Assembly (NCBI RefSeq): GCF_900104345.1
Contig: NZ_FNJN01000003.1
Span: forward strand, 248,001-312,000
Origin: Microbacterium testaceum StLB037
Lineage (GTDB): Bacteria; Actinomycetota; Actinomycetes; Actinomycetales; Microbacteriaceae
Direction: 5' to 3'
Length of the DNA: 64,000 nucleotides
The translations under genes were made by a program, and so were the position numbers. This document shows, in pieces, positions 60,143-64,000 of the stretch; within the stretch, counting starts at the first letter, position 1, and each line of letters begins with the position of its first letter. The notes under the pieces were generated by a model. That model had not been told where the DNA came from. It did no database searches and saw nothing but the letters and a program-made list of their open reading frames with translations.

Positions 60143-61578
60143 GCATCTCTCCCCCGCTCAGATCGGGGTCGCTGCGTCGCCGCACGATCGTCGCGGTGGT
60201 CGCCCTGGTCGCGCTCCTGCTCGTCGTGCTCGCGATCGTCGTCGACGTGGCGTTGGGTGCGCGCCTGCGCGGTCAGATCGAAGACCGTCTTCGCGATCGC
60301 GCCGCCGCGGCGGCATCCCTCGTGGGCACCGTCGACGACTCCGACCTCGCCGAGCGACTGTCCGACCAGGGACTCGCCGTGCGCATCGACGGCGCGAGCG
60401 GGGACTCCGTCGTCGCCGGACCCAGCCCCGAGCAGTTGCGCGACGGCCCTCCGGGCGGCCCCGGCGGTCCAGGCGGAGGGCCGGGTGCCCGGTCCACTCC
60501 GCAGCCCACCGGCTCGAGCGACGTCAGCGTCGTCGCCTCGGAGGTGACGGGAGACAGCGACCTGGTCACGCTCCGCTCGACCCTCAGCGACGGCTCGACG
60601 TTGACGCTGACGGCATCGGCGGCGGGGATCGACGACACGCTCGTGCAGGTGCGGTGGATCATGGCCCTGTCGTCCATCGGGGTTCTCGTTCTCGCCGCGG
60701 GGGCAGTCACCCTGGTGGTGCGCCGGAGCCTGCGCCCCCTCGACCAGGTGTCGCGGGTGGCGCGCGCCATCGGTTCCGGAGAGCGCGAGAGGCGCCTGCA
60801 CCCCACGCGACCCGACACCGAGATCGGGCGCGTCGCGACCGCCCTCGACGACATGCTCGACGACGTCGTGGGGGCCGAGCAGGCGGCCGTCGACGCGGAG
60901 CAGCGGCTGCGTGCCTTCCTTTCCGACGCCGCGCACGAACTGCGCACGCCGGTCGCCGGCATCCGTGCCGCCGCCGACACCCTCGTCCGCGCCGACCTCG
61001 CCGGACCCGAACGCGAGGTGCTCGCCGCGCACGTCGCCCGCGAGGCCGCGCGTGCGTCGCGTCTCGTCGACGACCTGCTCACTATGGCGCGCGTCGACCG
61101 CGGCCTCGAGCTCTCCCGGGCCGACCTCGATCTGCGTTCCCTCGTCACCGCCGAGGCGGAGCGCGTTCCTCTCGTGCACCCCTCGTTGCGCATCCGGACG
61201 GAGATCTTGGATGCCACGGTTCCCGTCCACGCGGACCCCGACCGCGTCGCGCAGGTGCTCTCGAATCTCATCGAGAACGCCGCTCGTGCCACGGATCGCA
61301 CCGGACGGGTCACGATCGCCGTCGAACGGCGGGGGTCCACCGCGGTCGTGGCCGTCACCGATGACGGGCCGGGCGTGCCACCGGCGGACCGCGAGCGCAT
61401 CTTCGAGCGTCTCGTCCGCCTCGACGATGCGCGCGCGGCCTTCGGAGGGGTGGGCCTGGGGCTGCCGATCGCGCGCGGCATCGCGCGGGCGCACGGCGGC
61501 GACGTGCGATGCGTCGACAGCGATCGCGGTGCGCGCTTCGAGGTCACCCTGCCGCTCGAGCAGCGAGCAGCAGGGTGA
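60139..61578 (+). CDS. Sensor histidine kinase
   Basis: A 479-residue HAMP-type kinase. TM1 is at about 15-38 (TIVAVVALVALLLVVLAIV), TM2 at about 175-197 (IMALSSIGVLVLAAGAV), and between them is an extracytoplasmic domain with an odd Gly/Pro-rich stretch, DGPPGGPGGPGGGPGA, near residue 105. HAMP follows, then the phosphorylated His266 in SDAAHELRTPVAG, the N box NLIENAARA and G boxes DDGPGVP and GVGLGLPIARGI. All catalytic boxes are intact. It is translationally coupled to the regulator. The signal is unknown; the Gly/Pro stretch recalls the GPTGPGGPGAP in the neighbouring surface protein. Confidence 0.94.
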   Translation: MSISPPLRSGSLRRRTIVAVVALVALLLVVLAIVVDVALGARLRGQIEDRLRDRAAAAASLVGTVDDSDLAERLSDQGLAVRIDGASGDSVVAGPSPEQLRDGPPGGPGGPGGGPGARSTPQPTGSSDVSVVASEVTGDSDLVTLRSTLSDGSTLTLTASAAGIDDTLVQVRWIMALSSIGVLVLAAGAVTLVVRRSLRPLDQVSRVARAIGSGERERRLHPTRPDTEIGRVATALDDMLDDVVGAEQAAVDAEQRLRAFLSDAAHELRTPVAGIRAAADTLVRADLAGPEREVLAAHVAREAARASRLVDDLLTMARVDRGLELSRADLDLRSLVTAEAERVPLVHPSLRIRTEILDATVPVHADPDRVAQVLSNLIENAARATDRTGRVTIAVERRGSTAVVAVTDDGPGVPPADRERIFERLVRLDDARAAFGGVGLGLPIARGIARAHGGDVRCVDSDRGARFEVTLPLEQRAAG

Positions 61579-61587
61579 CTCCGGAAC

Positions 61588-61929
61588 TCAGGCCGAGCGA
61601 CCGCCCACCGGCTGCCGCGGCGGCGCCGTGGTCGCCGGCGCGATTCCCGCGGCGGTGAGCGTGAGCCCGTCGGCGCCACTGGCGTCGTGCATCATCTGGT
61701 CGACCAGGGCGCGGTCGATCGCCGGCTCCCGGCCACCGTAGAACTGCAGGACCAGCGCGTTCGAGGCGTGGATCCAGAGGCTGGCCTGGCGCACGCCTTC
61801 GTTGACGGGCAGTTGCAGCATGAAGCCCTCGTTGCGCCGGAGCTTGTTCATCACGACGATGCGGAGGTGGGCTAGGATGCGGTCGTCGATGTCGAACGAC
61901 GCGCGGTCACGATAGATGAGACGTCCCAT
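61588..61929 (-). CDS. DUF7882 family small protein
   Basis: A 113-residue protein starting MGRLIYRDRASFDIDDRILA, with HLRIVVMNKLRRNEGFML and LWIHASNALVLQFYG, the pattern of small Microbacteriaceae proteins (DUF7882, often mis-annotated as DNA ligase). It has no ligase motif. The C-terminus is a Pro/Ala tail. AAAGGA precedes the ATG at 61929. It converges on the kinase gene with only nine bases between the stops. Function is unknown. Confidence 0.85.
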   Translation of the reverse strand: MGRLIYRDRASFDIDDRILAHLRIVVMNKLRRNEGFMLQLPVNEGVRQASLWIHASNALVLQFYGGREPAIDRALVDQMMHDASGADGLTLTAAGIAPATTAPPRQPVGGRSA

Positions 61930-62064
61930 CACAGGTCCTTTTCTGGCTCGACGAATCGAACCGTGTTTCGTGGGGACCGCGCTGGGGCGCAGCAATGGGG
62001 GCCTCTTCATTGTGCCACCCGGCCCCGCCTCGGGGGCGGTTTCCGGGAGGACGTGCACGGGCGT

Positions 62065-62679
62065 TCAGGTGCGGGGAGCCTGCTCGGCATCCGCTCCGAC
62101 CGAGTCGACGACGCCGAAGGCCGAGCGCGAGAGGAACGAGACGATGTCGACCGCGGGCATCTCGGTGCCGAGGGCGAGTTCGACGAGAACCTCTTCGGCG
62201 AAGTTCACCCAGGAACGCAGCGCGACGCGCAACAGGGGCGAGTCCTCGGCGCCGAGCTCGAGGAACCCGTCGGTGACCCATCCGGCGGTCACGTCGCGCG
62301 CGCGATCCACCTCGTGCCGCACCTCGGTGTCGCCCGACGCGACGCCGCGCACGAGCGAGAAGAACGTGCCGCGGTGCTCGCGGACGAAGCTCACGATGCG
62401 CGCCAGCGTGTCGTCGAGCCGCTCCCGGGCAGCGAGATCCTCACGCGGGACGGATGCCGCGAGCAGTGCCGCCGCGGCGGTGCCCACCACCTCGCGATGG
62501 AGTCCTTGACGTGATCCGAAGTAGTGGAAGAGCAGGCCCCGCGAGACCCCGACGCGCTCGGACAGCACCTCCATCGTGAGGTCGTCGAGCGGCTTCTCGA
62601 CGAGGAACGCCACGCCCGAGGCGACGAGCTGGGCGCGCCGCTGATCGGGAGTGAGGCGCGTTCGCCGGTCGCTCGACAT
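62065..62679 (-). CDS. TetR family transcriptional regulator
   Basis: A 204-residue TetR repressor-type regulator. The DNA-binding domain (about 10-55) has RRAQLVASGVAFLVEKPLDD, then MEVLSERVGVSRGLLFHYFG, a classic helix-turn-helix. The C-terminal ligand domain is helical with SWVNFAEEVLVELALG. The start is an ATG six bases after TAGAGT (leaderless). It is divergent from the DUF6230 operon, whose promoter holds a perfect ATTGACA-CTC-TGTCAAT palindrome, the likely operator. The ligand is unknown; related regulators often sense fatty acyl-CoAs or lipophilic compounds. Confidence 0.9.
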   Translation of the reverse strand: MSSDRRTRLTPDQRRAQLVASGVAFLVEKPLDDLTMEVLSERVGVSRGLLFHYFGSRQGLHREVVGTAAAALLAASVPREDLAARERLDDTLARIVSFVREHRGTFFSLVRGVASGDTEVRHEVDRARDVTAGWVTDGFLELGAEDSPLLRVALRSWVNFAEEVLVELALGTEMPAVDIVSFLSRSAFGVVDSVGADAEQAPRT

Positions 62680-62685
62680 GAGGAA

Positions 62686-62691
62686 ACTCTA
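62686..62691 (-). promoter_or_regulatory. -10 box of the TetR gene (leaderless)
   Basis: TAGAGT on the minus strand, six bases before the ATG. Confidence 0.48.
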
Positions 62692-62714
62692 ACGAAGCGA
62701 TGCGCCGGCGATCT

Positions 62715-62743
62715 ATTGACACTCTGTCAATGAGGCGTAGCCT
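62715..62743 (+). promoter_or_regulatory. Promoter and TetR-type operator of the DUF6230 operon
   Basis: TTGACA (62716-62721), 16 bases, TAGCCT (62738-62743). The -35 is inside a perfect palindrome, ATTGACA-CTC-TGTCAAT (62715-62731), so a bound regulator would block the polymerase. The best complete promoter in the window. Confidence 0.75.
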
Positions 62744-62789
62744 GAGGTCGCTCGGCGCCGTCGCCGGGCCCGCTTCCGCAGGAGGATCG

Positions 62790-63386
62790 ATGAAGTTCCG
62801 TGACCTGACCCGCTCCCGTACCGGCCGTGTGGCCCTCGCCACCGTCCCCGTCGCCGCCGTGGCGAGTCTTCTTCTCACCGGTGTCGCCCAGGGCGCTGTG
62901 CCCGTGTCGTTCTCCGTCTCGGGCAGCCAATTCCAGATCAGTGCTTCGCAGCTCGAGGGCACCGGCTTCTCGCAGTACGCCGGCGTCACCAACGACACCG
63001 CCGGCGGGGAGCACAACGTCGCCATCGCGAACATCACGTCGGCGACGCTCGCCGACCTCTGCCAATCGGTCGTCAGCGAGACCCCGCTCGGCAAGGTCGG
63101 CGTCCTCATCACCGCGGGCGGCGGGGGCTCCCCCGCGTCGGCCTCCGACCTGCAGATCGGCATGACGGGCCTGCAGGGCGATTCCTCGTTCGGCAACATC
63201 CGCATCGGCGTGGACGCCTCGACCGTCAACACGTCCGCGAAGGGCACCGCGGGTGACTTCGCGCAGGATGCCGACACCATCTCGATCGCGAACCTCAAGC
63301 AGACCGCGTGGAGCACGCAGGCGTCGGTCTTCACTCTCACCGGCATGAAGCTCGAGCTGACCGACGGCTCGAAGACGTGCTTCTGA
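62790..63386 (+). CDS. DUF6230 family secreted protein
   Basis: A 198-residue exported protein. A twin-positive N-terminus and hydrophobic stretch (RVALATVPVAAVASLLLTGVAQG) form a signal peptide. The mature part begins VPVSFSVSGSQFQISASQLEG and is beta-rich, with one Cys pair (ADLCQSVV and the C-terminal KTCF). Family DUF6230 has no known role; it occurs in actinobacteria next to DUF6114. The ATG at 62790 follows GGAGG. It is the first gene of a three-gene operon under TetR-type control. The short string SQF..SASQLEGTGF is conserved among family members I recall. Confidence 0.82.
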   Translation: MKFRDLTRSRTGRVALATVPVAAVASLLLTGVAQGAVPVSFSVSGSQFQISASQLEGTGFSQYAGVTNDTAGGEHNVAIANITSATLADLCQSVVSETPLGKVGVLITAGGGGSPASASDLQIGMTGLQGDSSFGNIRIGVDASTVNTSAKGTAGDFAQDADTISIANLKQTAWSTQASVFTLTGMKLELTDGSKTCF

Positions 63387-63397
63387 TCGGCGCCGCC

Positions 63398-63826
63398 ATG
63401 ACCTCCCCCGACCTCACCGCGCGGGCGCGCTTTCGCGCATGGCGCCGCCGTCGCCCCCTCGTGGGCGGACTGCTCGTCGCTCTCGGCGGCATCGAGATGT
63501 TCTTCTCGGGCCAACTCGACATCGGTCAGCTGCACATCCAGCTCGGAATCGAAGGCCTCCAGGCGACGGTGATCCCCCTCGTCCTGGTGCTCCTCGGCAT
63601 CCTGCTCATCTCGATGCCCGCGCACCGGATCTTCTACGGGGTCATCGCCCTTGCCGTGGCCGTCTATTCGCTCGTCGGGGTGAACCTCGGAGGTTTCCTG
63701 CTCGGGATGCTGTTGAGCACGGTGGGTGGCATCATCGCGGTGTCGTGGGCGCCGCCCCGGTCGCAGGACGATCCGGCGCCGACGGCCGAGGAGGCGGAGA
63801 GCGCGATCACGGGAGCCGGGCGATGA
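63398..63826 (+). CDS. DUF6114 family membrane protein
   Basis: A 142-residue protein with four membrane segments (PLVGGLLVALGGIEMFFSG, TVIPLVLVLLGILLISMP, FYGVIALAVAVYSLVGVN, GFLLGMLLSTVGGIIAVSW) and a short acidic tail. The N-terminus FRAWRRRRPLVGG is typical of DUF6114. Function is unknown. It lies 11 bases after DUF6230 and overlaps the next gene by four bases. With DUF6230 as the secreted partner and DUF6114 in the membrane, an envelope complex is plausible. Confidence 0.85.
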   Translation: MTSPDLTARARFRAWRRRRPLVGGLLVALGGIEMFFSGQLDIGQLHIQLGIEGLQATVIPLVLVLLGILLISMPAHRIFYGVIALAVAVYSLVGVNLGGFLLGMLLSTVGGIIAVSWAPPRSQDDPAPTAEEAESAITGAGR

Positions 63827-64000
63827 AGCGCGCGCGAGCAGCGGCCGCGCTGACGGCAGCGATGCTCCTGCTGGGCGGTGCGACAGGCGCCGGAGCCGCG
63901 TGGGCGGACGACGGCACGCGGCCGGCGCGCCTATGCATCCCGATCCTGCTCCCGTGCAGCGACCCGTCTCCGTCGCCCACGCCCAGCCCCACACCCACGG
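63823..64000 (+). CDS. Secreted protein, cut by the window end
   Basis: The ATG overlaps the DUF6114 stop (ATGA), and the frame stays open for the last 59 codons. It starts KRARAAAALTAAMLLLGGAT, a clear signal peptide ending near AGAAWA, then has two Cys (LCIPILLPC) and a Pro/Ser/Thr linker, SPSPTPSPTPT, that runs off the window. It is the third gene of the TetR-controlled operon. The C-terminal part is not seen, so no function is assigned. Confidence 0.7.
   Translation, partial: MKRARAAAALTAAMLLLGGATGAGAAWADDGTRPARLCIPILLPCSDPSPSPTPSPTPT

Overview
The window comes from a high-GC actinobacterium, most likely Microbacterium or a close relative in the Microbacteriaceae. The evidence is the gene content and order (dut / DUF3093 / DUF4193 / sepH / topoisomerase IV / principal sigma factor), small family-typical proteins (DUF7882, DUF3145, DUF2277, DUF4191), GTG starts with 4-bp ATGA/GTGA overlaps, and the very frequent heptamer GGATGCC/GGCATCC. 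It looks like core chromosome. I see no insertion sequence, prophage, CRISPR array or rRNA operon. The genus is an inference, not a measurement.

Layout. 0.1-3.5 kb: fatty-acid beta-oxidation pair (thiolase and multifunctional hydratase/dehydrogenase). 3.5-8.5 kb: dxs and acnA, with an 18-bp palindrome upstream of acnA. 8.6-13.7 kb: dut-DUF3710-DUF3159 operon, DUF3093, DUF4193, sepH and an alkaline-phosphatase-like enzyme. 13.7-18.4 kb: parC and parE facing each other. 18.6-22.1 kb: a zinc-motif miniprotein, two overlapping alanine racemase-like genes with complementary active-site losses, an ATP-grasp protein and a tandem repeat. 22.1-25.3 kb: rpoD coupled to a CofE-like ligase, then a PAC2 protein. 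25.4-31.9 kb: pepA, lpdA, sucB (E2), a membrane protein and DUF4191. 31.9-41.6 kb: nitrogen assimilation (glnA with a GlnR-type box, glnE, glnA2) interleaved with RDD, DUF2277, fadD, a SPOR-like miniprotein and ppgK. 41.7-47.7 kb: two small unknowns, rnpB, a membrane protein, a pol I-like polymerase with a zinc-ribbon coiled-coil protein, an XRE/nucleotidyltransferase pair that looks like a toxin-antitoxin module, and tRNA-Val. 47.7-57.1 kb: a chloramphenicol acetyltransferase homologue, a membrane protein, aceE, then a FasR-like regulator and fabD-fabH-acpP-fabF. 57.2-64 kb: DUF3145, two secreted or anchored proteins, a two-component system, DUF7882, and a TetR regulator divergent from a DUF6230-DUF6114-secreted-protein operon that runs off the end.

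Together, aceE, the E2 and lpdA supply acetyl-CoA, which the fab operon uses and the beta-oxidation genes return. acnA and the E2/E3 genes serve the TCA cycle. glnA, glnA2 and glnE form the ammonium-assimilation core. Two features stand out beyond standard annotation. The first is the complementary alanine racemase pair. The second is a promoter grammar, TANNNT followed 6-8 bases later by ATG or GTG, at about a dozen genes, which implies widespread leaderless transcription. All functions are inferred from sequence by eye; no database search was run.
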